Shown piece by piece: positions 1-7,604 of a DNA stretch of 26,084 bases; positions within the stretch are counted from its first letter, which is position 1, and each line of letters begins with the position of its first letter. The stretch lies in assembly GCA_018364635.1 (NCBI GenBank), contig JAGZLR010000029.1:1-26084 (forward strand). Reading direction: 5' to 3'. Source of the stretch: Clostridiales bacterium (GTDB lineage: Bacteria; Bacillota; Clostridia; Lachnospirales; Anaerotignaceae). A program made the position numbers and the translations under genes. The notes beneath the pieces are model-generated. The model had not been told where the DNA came from. It made no database searches and saw only the letters and a list, made by a program, of their open reading frames with translations.

Positions 1-1
1 A

Positions 2-625
2 GGTGTACAAGGAATCGTTTTTTCTATCTCTAATATTTTAATTCAGTCATCCATCAATTCTTTTGGCTCAGTTGTAATGGCCGGTAATACCGCCGCAAGC
101 AATATCGAAAACTTTGTGTATATCGCTATGAATGCCTTCCAAATGACTGTAACCTGCTTTATTGGCCAAAATTATGGTGCAGGCAAAATTTCTCGTATTC
201 CTAAAATATTGCTGCAATGCGCAGGTATGGTCATCGCAGTTGGGCTTGTTCTTGGAGGAGGCGCTTTATTTTTTGGCCAATCTTTATTATCTATCTACTC
301 TCCAGAACAAGAAGTAGTAAACTATGGCTTAATCCGTATGGGTATTCTTTGTGTTCCATATTTTCTCTGTGGCCTCATGGATTTGATGGCTGGTGCAATG
401 CGTGGATTAGGGTTCTCCGTCACGCCAATGATAGTATCCTTTATCGGTTCCTGCGTGTTACGTATTGTGTGGGTATTCACTATTTTCAGAGTGATGCACA
501 CACTTCCATCTCTATACATTTCATACCCTATTACTTGGGGCCTAACATTGACAGTGCATATTATTTGTTTCCTTTTTGTATTTCACCATTTGCTACAAAA
601 ACAAAAAAAACTACAGGAGCTATAA
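2..625 (+). CDS. MATE family efflux transporter, C-terminal part (5' truncated by window edge)
   Basis: The reading frame is open from base 2, so the gene begins before the window and only about 207 C-terminal residues are present. The visible part opens with a stretch containing GVQGIVFSISN and SVVMAGNTAASNIENF, then FIGQNYGAG, which is typical of the second half of MATE (multi-antimicrobial extrusion) sodium- or proton-coupled drug/cation antiporters. Several hydrophobic helices follow (roughly residues 70-95, 110-135, 150-200 of the visible part), and the protein ends in a short lysine-rich cytoplasmic tail. The family usually has about 450 residues and 12 helices, so about half is missing. 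The stop codon lies in the loop of a terminator hairpin shared with the convergent kinase gene. The substrate cannot be predicted. Confidence 0.85.
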   Translation, partial: GVQGIVFSISNILIQSSINSFGSVVMAGNTAASNIENFVYIAMNAFQMTVTCFIGQNYGAGKISRIPKILLQCAGMVIAVGLVLGGGALFFGQSLLSIYSPEQEVVNYGLIRMGILCVPYFLCGLMDLMAGAMRGLGFSVTPMIVSFIGSCVLRIVWVFTIFRVMHTLPSLYISYPITWGLTLTVHIICFLFVFHHLLQKQKKLQEL

Positions 626-640
626 AGCTCCTGTAGTTTT
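611..640. terminator. Bidirectional rho-independent terminator between MATE gene and sensor kinase gene
   Basis: A perfect 10-bp stem (CTACAGGAGC at 611-620, its complement at 627-636) has a 6-base loop. It is followed by TTTT on the plus strand and preceded by a run of eight A, which is a U-tract for the minus strand. The two convergent stop codons (623-625 and 639-641) are only 13 bases apart; the first sits in the loop. Confidence 0.9.
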
Positions 641-2858
641 ATAATTCTTCCAGTCCAGGTATCTCAAAAGATAATGGCATCATAACCCTCACTTTAAATA
701 AATCCCCATCTACATCAATTTTCATAACACCATTTTGAAGCTTTGTCAGACTCTCTGCAATTGATAATCCTAAACCAGCGCCCTCCATTGTTCTAGAAGA
801 ATCTCCTCTAACAAAACGTTCTGTCAATAAATCTGGATTGACGCTAATTGGCTGAGCAGAAATATTTTTTAAAATTAAGATTCCCATCCGCTCATTCTTT
901 GTTAGGTCAGCGTATACCCTAGAACCAGAAATAGAGTATTTGATAATATTCGTAATTAAATTCTCTAAAATTCTCCACATATGATTTCCATCAGCTTCAA
1001 TAAACACAGGAGATTTAATATTCAATTTCACATCTAAATTCGCTGCATCAAAGCGTTCCTGAAATTCTCCAATTGCTTGTTCTAACAACGCGCCAAAATC
1101 AAGTCTTACTTTTTCTACTGCTAGATTTCCGCTAGATGCCTTGCTAGCCTCTACCAAATCCTCCACCAACTGCTTCAACCTTGCCGCTTTATCTGCCAAC
1201 ACATCGACATAACTTTCTGCTCTTTCGTTTTGAAGATGTTCATTCTTTAATAAATCCACATAGGTGACAATAGACGTCAAAGGAGTTTTTAAATCATGAG
1301 AGACATTTGTTATCAATTCGGACTTCATTCTCTCCCCTTTAACGGCCTCATCCACCGCTATTTCAAAACCATTTTGAATTTTTTGTACATCTGTTGCAAA
1401 ATTAATTAAAGATGGAGATATTTTTGACAAATCCAATTTATGTTTTAAATTCCCTTGACTTGTCTCTTTTGCAGCATGCATAATCTGCTGCAAACTCTTT
1501 AAATTTCGATAGAGAAAAAAACATGCAAAAAAATTTAAGACAATCACCAAAATTCCAAAAAGAATAATTTGTGTCTTAGAATATCCTCCTCGTATCATAT
1601 ACATCAAATGTCCGCCTAAAATAATATTACCAACCCCAAAAAGAAATTGAATAGAAACCATCCATCCCTGATATGTCTTTTCAGAAAAGAAGGAAGCAAT
1701 CTTACACAATACTGTGTTACATACTGTATTTTTAAACACCCTTTTTGCTCTAATTTGACGCACAATGGACAAAATATATGTTAACAGCACCGTAATAATG
1801 ACAATAATTAAAACCGAGAAAGCTGTCACCCAAAAGTACTTATTCATTCTATCAGACCAAAAAACCATATAAAGAATATCTTTGCCTAGATAGTAAGAAA
1901 AACAAGAAACACCGATAACAAAAATAGTCTGTAAGTCATTAAAAATTTTGTCAAATGCCATCAATTGTATCGTGCCATTTTTTTGTGTCTTCCCAGCGAC
2001 ATAAAGAAGATAGCAAAATAAAATTAGTCCAAAAAAAACAGAAATTAAAATACTGATTCCAAAAATAGGTGTCATATTTTGGGATAACTCAAAAGAATGT
2101 TCTTCCTCAAAAAAGGTATCTCCAGGCGCCAGTAGTCCCGTTGTGGCCGCATATAAAATACATTTATTTGAGTTGATTTTTTCATTGCTATATTCATAAA
2201 AGCTTTTTGAAGATGAAGAAAAAGTTCCGTCAGCAATAATCAAATTTTCCATTGCTTTTACTTCTTCCAACGAAGTGTTGCCAGCAATACGAATTCCATT
2301 TTCATCTGTAATACAGTATCGAAAATTTCCAGTAGAATTTAAAATTCTACGTTTTTCTTTATAGTCTGATAACTGATCATTACGACACATACGTGCAAAT
2401 TTCGGAAGCCTATTTTGCACCAAATCTCTATATTCCTCAAAATTATCCTTCAATTCTTCAGGAATATCCTTTTGTATGAGAACATCATTCATATCCTCAT
2501 TGATTTCTGTGGAAGAAGTGATGACACCATCAGCAATATTATAATACTTTTTGAATCCTTCGATGATCATCTCTCTATCCAGAGCACCACCATTTTCTAT
2601 ATTTTTCTCATTTTCATAGACAATATCTACGTCTACTGCCATGTCCATCAAGTCATATATCCTGTCTTTATAAACCGTTGTTTCATAGTATGTCGTATTT
2701 TTTCCAGGAAATATCCCCCAATAATCATAAATCATATAACAAAAAATCATGCTACCTATAGCAATCAAAGCGCAGACATAGAACAGAACAACAGCTGTCA
2801 TTTTGCTAGCTCTGGAATAAAAAACATTTTTATTAGATTTTTTCAATTTTGTATCCAA
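639..2858 (-). CDS. Two-component sensor histidine kinase with six predicted membrane helices
   Basis: This is a membrane sensor kinase of 739 residues. Helix 1 (about 21-43) is followed by an extracytoplasmic region of about 220 residues (45-263), then five more hydrophobic segments (about 265-288, 307-332, 342-366, 400-423, 428-450). The cytoplasmic part holds the dimerisation/phosphoacceptor motif SHDLKTPL (His521), an N box (NLITNIIKYS, about 633-642), an FVRGD motif and the G2 box GAGLGLSIA (about 693-701). The usual DxGxG G1 box is degenerate. The start is TTG at 2858, preceded by AGGTGG with a 9-base gap; no ATG occurs upstream in frame before a stop, and Met20 is a weaker alternative. 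It overlaps the response regulator gene by 26 bases, so the two are translationally coupled. The ligand is unknown. Confidence 0.85.
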   Translation of the reverse strand: MDTKLKKSNKNVFYSRASKMTAVVLFYVCALIAIGSMIFCYMIYDYWGIFPGKNTTYYETTVYKDRIYDLMDMAVDVDIVYENEKNIENGGALDREMIIEGFKKYYNIADGVITSSTEINEDMNDVLIQKDIPEELKDNFEEYRDLVQNRLPKFARMCRNDQLSDYKEKRRILNSTGNFRYCITDENGIRIAGNTSLEEVKAMENLIIADGTFSSSSKSFYEYSNEKINSNKCILYAATTGLLAPGDTFFEEEHSFELSQNMTPIFGISILISVFFGLILFCYLLYVAGKTQKNGTIQLMAFDKIFNDLQTIFVIGVSCFSYYLGKDILYMVFWSDRMNKYFWVTAFSVLIIVIITVLLTYILSIVRQIRAKRVFKNTVCNTVLCKIASFFSEKTYQGWMVSIQFLFGVGNIILGGHLMYMIRGGYSKTQIILFGILVIVLNFFACFFLYRNLKSLQQIMHAAKETSQGNLKHKLDLSKISPSLINFATDVQKIQNGFEIAVDEAVKGERMKSELITNVSHDLKTPLTSIVTYVDLLKNEHLQNERAESYVDVLADKAARLKQLVEDLVEASKASSGNLAVEKVRLDFGALLEQAIGEFQERFDAANLDVKLNIKSPVFIEADGNHMWRILENLITNIIKYSISGSRVYADLTKNERMGILILKNISAQPISVNPDLLTERFVRGDSSRTMEGAGLGLSIAESLTKLQNGVMKIDVDGDLFKVRVMMPLSFEIPGLEEL

Positions 2859-3528
2859 TACCCCACACCACCTTTAAATATCTAGGTTCTTTCGGATTAA
2901 TTTCAATCTTTTCTCTAATTCGACGGATATGAACAGATACTGTATTTTCTGGGGCAAAAGAAAGTTCTTTCCATACAGATTCATAAATCTGACTGATAGA
3001 AAGGACTTTTCCAGCATTTTCCATAAGAAGTTGGAGTATGCCATACTCTGTCGCGGTTAGTTTCACAGACTCACCATTGACTCTAACTTCTTTCGCATCT
3101 TTATCAAGTTCCAAATCTCCTATAGTAATAACATTACTTTTTTCCGCAATACTACCAAGGGATGTATAGCGACGCATTTGACTTTTTACACGAGCAAGTA
3201 ACTCTAATGGGTTAAACGGTTTAGTAATATAATCATCTGCACCAAAATTTAAGCCTAATATTTTATCTGTATCTTCTGTTTTGGCAGAAAGAATGATAAT
3301 AGGAATATTCATTTTCTCACGAATTTTCACTGTAGCACTAATTCCATCCATTTTAGGCATCATAACATCCATTAAAATTAAATGAATTTCATTTTTTTCC
3401 AGTTCCTCTAATGCCTCTAGTCCATTATATGCTTTGATCACATGATATCCTTCATTTTTTAAATAAATCTCAATAGCATCAACGATCGCTTTATCATCAT
3501 CACAAACAAGAATATTTAACTTTTCCAT
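2833..3528 (-). CDS. OmpR/PhoB-family response regulator
   Basis: A 231-residue DNA-binding response regulator. The receiver domain (about 4-118) shows the acidic cluster CDDD (10-12), the phosphoacceptor Asp54 in LILMDVMMP, Ser81 at the switch position and Lys103 in TKPF. A winged-helix trans_reg_C domain follows (about 135-230; SVHIRRIREKIE recognition region, ending near KVVWGIGYKIEKI). ATG at 3528 has GGAGG just upstream (3536-3540). The gene lies directly before, and overlaps, the sensor kinase that presumably phosphorylates it. The pair resembles VanR/VanS-type systems in overall sequence, but nothing nearby ties it to glycopeptides, and the target genes are unknown. Confidence 0.92.
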   Translation of the reverse strand: MEKLNILVCDDDKAIVDAIEIYLKNEGYHVIKAYNGLEALEELEKNEIHLILMDVMMPKMDGISATVKIREKMNIPIIILSAKTEDTDKILGLNFGADDYITKPFNPLELLARVKSQMRRYTSLGSIAEKSNVITIGDLELDKDAKEVRVNGESVKLTATEYGILQLLMENAGKVLSISQIYESVWKELSFAPENTVSVHIRRIREKIEINPKEPRYLKVVWGIGYKIEKI

Positions 3529-3562
3529 AAATTATCCTCCTTAATCCCCATAACTTATTTAC

Positions 3563-3591
3563 AATATAACAGATTTCTTTTAAAAATGAAA
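3563..3591 (-). promoter_or_regulatory. Possible sigma-A promoter of the two-component operon
   Basis: On the minus strand, TTTCAT (3586-3591) and TATATT (3563-3568) are separated by 17 bases, about 35 bases upstream of the response regulator start. Both boxes are imperfect. Confidence 0.35.
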
Positions 3592-3747
3592 TGCAAAGAT
3601 CTTAATTTTTTCTTACGGGAAGTTGTTTTATATTTCTAAACGATAAGTTATAATTTTTTAAACAAAAAAGGAGATTCCTGACAACTTGCACATGGATTAC
3701 CTGTTTTTTTATGACATATTTCGCCATGTTTTATAAATGAAATTTTT

Positions 3748-3760
3748 TGTTTAATAAACA
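3748..3760. promoter_or_regulatory. 13-bp inverted repeat, candidate operator for the XRE-cupin regulator
   Basis: TGTTTA-A-TAAACA is a perfect inverted repeat ending one base before the -35 box of the XRE-pot promoter. Related sequences GTTTAGTAAAA (3797-3807) and GTTTAGTATTT (3819-3829) follow downstream of the -10 box, 22 bases apart, about two helical turns. Their placement around one promoter suggests autoregulation by the encoded repressor; this is inference. Confidence 0.5.
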
Positions 3761-3761
3761 G

Positions 3762-3789
3762 TTGCAATTTAAAAAGAATATAGTATAAT
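3762..3789 (+). promoter_or_regulatory. Sigma-A type promoter of the XRE-potABCD operon
   Basis: TTGCAA (3762-3767) and a perfect TATAAT (3784-3789) are 16 bases apart. They lie about 58 bases upstream of the regulator's ATG, leaving room for a short leader with AAAGGAG at 3832-3838. Confidence 0.75.
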
Positions 3790-3847
3790 GATCTAGGTTT
3801 AGTAAAAATAATTGAAAAGTTTAGTATTTATAAAGGAGCATCCAGCT

Positions 3848-4381
3848 ATGGATATAGGGCATAGAATTAAACAACTTAGAACTATGCAGGGATTGACACT
3901 GGAAGAGCTTGCCAGCAGAAGCGAGGTTACCAAAGGCTTTCTTTCTCAAGTAGAGAGAAACCTAACTTCTCCATCAATCGCCACACTCAACGATATTTTA
4001 GAAGCTTTAGGAAGTTCTCTTTCTGATTTTTTTAAAGAAGAAAAAGAGGAAAAAATTGTTTTCCAGAAAAAAGATTTTTTTGTTGATGAACAGAATCTGT
4101 GCACAATTCATTGGATTGTGCCCAATACTCAAAAAAATCAAATGGAACCAGTACTTCTTGAAATTCCAGAACACGGGGAATCCTTTCAAGTACGACCCCA
4201 CGAAGGTGAGGAATTTGGCTGTGTACTAGAAGGAAGCGTAATACTAGAAAACGGTGATAAGGAATATCCAATCAAAAAAGGGGAAACTTTCTATATCACC
4301 GGAAAAAATTTTCATAAACTGAAAAATATAAAAAAAACAACGGCAAAAGTTTTATGGGTATGCACCCCGCCAGTGTTCTAA
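3848..4381 (+). CDS. XRE-family transcriptional regulator with C-terminal cupin domain
   Basis: A 177-residue regulator with a helix-turn-helix of the Cro/CI type at about 4-62 (RIKQLRTMQGLTLEELA, then SEVTKGFLSQVERN) and a cupin_2 beta-barrel at about 100-175 (HEGEEFGCVLEGSV ... KKGETFYITGKNFHKL). This architecture is shared with PuuR-like regulators, in which the cupin is thought to sense a small ligand. I chose ATG 3848 because AAAGGAG lies 9 bases upstream; an in-frame TTG at 3812 would place that ribosome binding site inside the gene. It is first in an operon with potABCD (17 bases before potA), so it probably controls polyamine uptake and its own expression. Ligand and sense of regulation are inferred. 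Confidence 0.88.
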   Translation: MDIGHRIKQLRTMQGLTLEELASRSEVTKGFLSQVERNLTSPSIATLNDILEALGSSLSDFFKEEKEEKIVFQKKDFFVDEQNLCTIHWIVPNTQKNQMEPVLLEIPEHGESFQVRPHEGEEFGCVLEGSVILENGDKEYPIKKGETFYITGKNFHKLKNIKKTTAKVLWVCTPPVF

Positions 4382-4398
4382 TAAAGGGAGGATAACAA

Positions 4399-5967
4399 AT
4401 GCATAAACTTATTCAATTTAAAAATATTGTGAAAGAATTTGATGGAACCCTTGTTTTAAAAGGTATTAATTTAGATATTTATGAAAACGAGTTTGTCACA
4501 CTCTTAGGCCCTAGTGGCTGTGGAAAAACTACTTTATTACGTATTTTAGGCGGATTTCTAGAACAAACCAGCGGTGAAGTCATCTTTGACGACCAGGAAA
4601 TCTCTGGACTACCTCCATATAAAAGAGAAATCAATACAGTATTTCAGAAGTATGCTCTTTTTCCTCACATGAATGTATATGATAATATTGCTTTTGGTCT
4701 AAAAATAAAAAAAGAACCAAAAGACATTATTGAACAAAAAGTTATGCGTATGTTGAAACTGGTTGGATTAGAAGAATATGGAAAACGTGCGATTACCGAG
4801 ATGAGCGGTGGTCAGCAGCAGCGTGTTGCTATAGCACGGGCATTAGTAAATGAACCTATGGTTCTTTTATTAGATGAACCATTAGGCGCCCTGGACTTAA
4901 AACTTAGAAAAGAAATGCAGCATGAATTAAAAAAAATCCAACAGGAAGTAGGTATAACTTTTATCTATGTCACTCATGACCAGGAAGAAGCGTTGACCAT
5001 GAGCGATAAAATCGTAGTAATGAAAGATGGAGAAATTCAGCAAATCGGTACACCAACTGAAATTTATAATGAACCAAAAAATGAATTCGTAGCCCGCTTT
5101 ATTGGCGAAAGCAATATCATTGACGGTATTATGGTACAAGATAAGGAAGTTATCTTTGAAAATCGAAAATTTGAGTGTGAAGACTTTGGATTTGAAAAAA
5201 ATGAAGATGTCGATGTAGTAATTCGTCCAGAAGATTTACATATCGTTCCAAAAGACCAGGGATTATTAAAAGGCATCATTAAAAGTACTCTATTTAAAGG
5301 AGTTCATTACGAAACATGGGTGCAGACGAAAAATGGTACAGGGATCACAGTTAAAATGATCGTTCGTGACAATAAGCCGATCTTTAATGAAAAAGCCAAT
5401 GAAAAAATGAGCGCTAATGACTTTTATTTAGATAAAGAGGATGTAAAAGAGTTGACAGACGCAGAAATTATTGCCCGTGCTGATGCCCAAGCATGGGTAC
5501 CAGATACAGAAGAACTTCTCTCCATCAGTAAAGTAGAATATAAGATCAGTGAAGAAAATGGTGTTTATCCAGTTACTTTCTCCACTTCTTCTGGGACAAG
5601 TGTAACGGCTAACATGATTGTGACAAAAGAAAACAGAATAGTCAACCAGGAGTATGAGGAAGAAATATTTGCAGTGAACTTCTTTAAAAATGCAGATGAA
5701 ATTACAGAGAGTATTGCATTGGAAACTGATTTAAAAACCTGGGCAAACGCATCTGCATGGAGCCTTGAAGATGGCTCTAGTGTGCCAATTCACGATGTTA
5801 TTTATACTTTTGATCCTGAAACTATCATACCAGGAGAGTATGAAGTAACTTTCCGTACAAAAGGATATGAGTATATGGTAAATACTACGAAAGAATACCA
5901 AACTGGTGATATCGTCGGTCTTACCTTTACGCCTGATGCACTTCACATTATGTCTAAGAAAGGGTGA
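4399..5967 (+). CDS. potA: Spermidine/putrescine ABC transporter ATP-binding protein with a large insert in the TOBE domain
   Basis: The cytoplasmic ATPase of the polyamine importer. Walker A GPSGCGKTT is at 37-45, Q-loop Gln83, signature MSGGQQQR at 135-142, Walker B VLLLDEP at 155-161, D-loop GALD at 163-166 and switch His193. The C-terminal TOBE domain begins at about 272 (VVIRPEDLHI, then FKGVHYE at 299-305) and ends with the usual GYEYMV...VGLTFTPDALHIM (489-518). Between these halves sit about 175 extra residues (314-489) forming two homologous Ig-like modules. The protein is therefore 522 residues where the family normally has about 350-370. ATG 4399 has GGGAGG upstream. It lies 17 bases after the regulator and 6 bases before potB. 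The open frame through the insert and the intact flanking TOBE halves argue against a frameshift. Confidence 0.93.
   Translation: MHKLIQFKNIVKEFDGTLVLKGINLDIYENEFVTLLGPSGCGKTTLLRILGGFLEQTSGEVIFDDQEISGLPPYKREINTVFQKYALFPHMNVYDNIAFGLKIKKEPKDIIEQKVMRMLKLVGLEEYGKRAITEMSGGQQQRVAIARALVNEPMVLLLDEPLGALDLKLRKEMQHELKKIQQEVGITFIYVTHDQEEALTMSDKIVVMKDGEIQQIGTPTEIYNEPKNEFVARFIGESNIIDGIMVQDKEVIFENRKFECEDFGFEKNEDVDVVIRPEDLHIVPKDQGLLKGIIKSTLFKGVHYETWVQTKNGTGITVKMIVRDNKPIFNEKANEKMSANDFYLDKEDVKELTDAEIIARADAQAWVPDTEELLSISKVEYKISEENGVYPVTFSTSSGTSVTANMIVTKENRIVNQEYEEEIFAVNFFKNADEITESIALETDLKTWANASAWSLEDGSSVPIHDVIYTFDPETIIPGEYEVTFRTKGYEYMVNTTKEYQTGDIVGLTFTPDALHIMSKKG
5338..5865 (+). repeat. Tandem Ig-like module duplication encoded inside potA
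   Basis: Residues 314-399 and 400-489 of PotA align with each other. Shared positions include T-x(5)-MIV (320-322 and 406-408), Ile328/414, Asn330/416, Glu335/421, Ala339/425, Phe342/428, an AxAW motif (Trp366/Trp454) and a final Y-x-VTF-x-T (390-396 and 481-487). The pattern, with a G-x-Y-x-VTF-x-T ending, resembles the Ig-like repeats of Gram-positive cell-surface proteins. The duplication is seen directly; the Ig-like assignment is by recalled resemblance. Confidence 0.8.
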
Positions 5968-5973
5968 TAAAAG

Positions 5974-6810
5974 ATGAAGCAATTTCGGACCATGGCTTAT
6001 CCATATGTTGCATGGATTACCGCACTGATTGTCATTCCAATGCTGATGATTTTCCTTTATGCAGTGACTGTAAAGGGAAATCATGTCCTGACTTTTCAGT
6101 TTACATTGGAAAACTTTACACAGTTTATTACCGATCCTATTTTTATGGATGTATTAAAACGGTCTCTAATTGTCGCAGCTGTCACCACAGTCCTTTGTGT
6201 ACTTTTAGGATATCCAGCCGCCTATATCATCGCCCAGGCTCATGGCAAAAAAAAGATTTTCCTTATTCTTGCAGTCACTGTTCCCACATGGATCAACATG
6301 CTAGTTCGTACTTATGCTTGGGTTGGTATTTTGCAGGAAAAAGGATTATTTAATGAGATTCTTGGATTTTTTGGCTTCGGTCCTTTTGAGATGCTCTATA
6401 CACACTTTGCTGTTATTTTAGGCATGGTCTATAATTTCATACCATTTATGATTTTACAGATTCATACTTCTTTGACAAAAATGGATAAAAGCTATCTGGA
6501 AGCAGCAAGTGACTTAGGAGCTAATAAATTGCAGTGCTTTTTAAGAGTCACTCTTCCCCTGTCCCTTCCAGGAGTAATCAGCGGCATTACATTAGTATTT
6601 CTACCAGCAGTATCCAGCTTCTTTATCCCAAAACTATTAGGCGGCGGCCAATATGTTTTGATTGGAAATGTGATTGAAAGTCAGTTTTTAACCACTGGCA
6701 ACTGGAACTTCGGAAGTGCAATTTCTTTAATCATGGCTATTATTATTATGATTTCTATGTATATTACAAAAAAAGTGGATAAAGATCCCGCGGCTAGAAA
6801 GGAGGATTGA
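5974..6810 (+). CDS. potB: Spermidine/putrescine ABC transporter permease PotB
   Basis: A 278-residue inner-membrane permease, one half of the polyamine channel. About six hydrophobic helices are visible (around 11-31, 64-88, 95-120, 143-163, 197-217, 245-267). The cytoplasmic EAA loop that docks on the ATPase reads EAASDLGAN (176-184) with LPLSLPGV following. ATG 5974 follows the potA stop by 6 bases. The gene overlaps an unused in-frame TTG at the start of potC, and its true stop lies within the potC ribosome binding region, indicating coupled translation. Homology to PotB/PotH-type permeases and the flanking potA, potC and potD genes make the call firm; polyamine preference within the family is inferred. 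Confidence 0.93.
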   Translation: MKQFRTMAYPYVAWITALIVIPMLMIFLYAVTVKGNHVLTFQFTLENFTQFITDPIFMDVLKRSLIVAAVTTVLCVLLGYPAAYIIAQAHGKKKIFLILAVTVPTWINMLVRTYAWVGILQEKGLFNEILGFFGFGPFEMLYTHFAVILGMVYNFIPFMILQIHTSLTKMDKSYLEAASDLGANKLQCFLRVTLPLSLPGVISGITLVFLPAVSSFFIPKLLGGGQYVLIGNVIESQFLTTGNWNFGSAISLIMAIIIMISMYITKKVDKDPAARKED

Positions 6811-6812
6811 CA

Positions 6813-7604
6813 ATGAAGACAAAAAACAGTATTCTTTCAAAACTATATATGGCTGTTATTATTGGTTTCTTTTACTTGCCAATCCTTTATACTATTGTTT
6901 TTTCTTTCAACAGCAGCAAAAGCTTGACTCATTTCAGTGGCTTTTCTCTTCGGTGGTATATAAAAATGTTTGGCGATAGAAATATGATGAATGCAATTTT
7001 TTATACTATAACCATTGCAGTTCTAGCCACTCTTATTTCAACTGTTGTTGGCACAATTACTGCGATTGGACTCTCAAAATCCAATAAGCTATTGAGGAAT
7101 ATTGTCTTTCGTATTAACGATTTTCCAATTATGAACCCAGAAATTGTAACTGCGATTGGACTACTGATGTTTTTCAGCGCTTTGGGAGTTAAAAAAGGCT
7201 ATATTACTATGCTTCTTGCCCACATTATGTTTTGCATCCCATATGTTATTTTAAGTATTATGCCGAAATTAAGAAGCTTGGATTCTAACTTGGCGGAAGC
7301 AGCTATGGACCTTGGTGCCACCCCATGGCAAGCATTAACAAAAGTTATTGTTCCTCAAATTATGCCTGGCATTATTTCTGGCGCGTTAATCGCCTTTACT
7401 ATGTCATTTGACGACTTTATTATCTCTTACTTTGTCACAGGTAATGGAGTCAACAACATTTCTATTATGGTCTATACAATGTCAAAACGAGTAAATCCTT
7501 CTATTAATGCCATGTCCACATTAATCATTATAATTATTACAGCGATTTTGCTGATAATAAATATTATTCCATTATTGAAAAACAAAGAGGAGGTTTCTAA
7601 ATGA
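6813..7604 (+). CDS. potC: Spermidine/putrescine ABC transporter permease PotC
   Basis: A 263-residue second permease subunit. Hydrophobic helices lie at about 11-31, 61-88, 105-124, 129-150, 183-203 and 233-256. The EAA loop is AEAAMDLGATPWQAL (161-175) with VPQIMPGII after it. I chose ATG 6813, which has GGAGG 7 bases upstream (6801-6805); an in-frame TTG at 6807 is too close to that site. The gene ends in ATGA, sharing four bases with potD, so the two are translationally coupled. It pairs with PotB to form the transport path. Confidence 0.93.
   Translation: MKTKNSILSKLYMAVIIGFFYLPILYTIVFSFNSSKSLTHFSGFSLRWYIKMFGDRNMMNAIFYTITIAVLATLISTVVGTITAIGLSKSNKLLRNIVFRINDFPIMNPEIVTAIGLLMFFSALGVKKGYITMLLAHIMFCIPYVILSIMPKLRSLDSNLAEAAMDLGATPWQALTKVIVPQIMPGIISGALIAFTMSFDDFIISYFVTGNGVNNISIMVYTMSKRVNPSINAMSTLIIIIITAILLIINIIPLLKNKEEVSK

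Larger units (their letters stand above)
3529..3847. other. Divergent intergenic region between the two-component system and the XRE-pot operon
   Basis: About 319 bases hold the promoters of both flanking transcripts. Near the XRE end there is a sigma-A type promoter (3762-3789) and three copies of a GTTTAxTA-type motif (3749-3759, 3797-3807, 3819-3829). The middle (about 3600-3740) has no convincing gene. A 16-codon frame (3686-3736, TTG/ATG start) has a purine-rich run 12-18 bases upstream, but this is too weak to call. Confidence 0.6.

Noticed and set aside
2415..2885. 156-codon open frame on the plus strand opposite the sensor kinase
   Set aside because: Antisense shadow of the kinase's extracytoplasmic domain, isoleucine/phenylalanine-rich, with no promoter or ribosome binding site.
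639..3528. Two-component pair as a vancomycin-resistance VanRS system
   Set aside because: Similarity is at the general family level, and no vanH, vanA/B or vanX-type genes are nearby.
3686..3736. 16-codon leader-peptide-like frame (TTG or ATG start) downstream of a TATAAT and a purine-rich run
   Set aside because: The Shine-Dalgarno spacing is 12-18 bases, no -35 box fits the TATAAT at 3649-3654, and no attenuator-type hairpin follows.
3812..3847. Upstream TTG start extending the XRE regulator by 12 residues
   Set aside because: It would place the clear AAAGGAG site inside the gene and lacks its own ribosome binding site; helix-turn-helix proteins of this family start close to the MDIGxRI sequence.
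5338..5865. PotA extra block as an assembly error, frameshift or recent insertion element
   Set aside because: The frame is continuous, both TOBE halves flank it intact, base composition matches the neighbourhood, and no terminal repeats or target duplications are visible.
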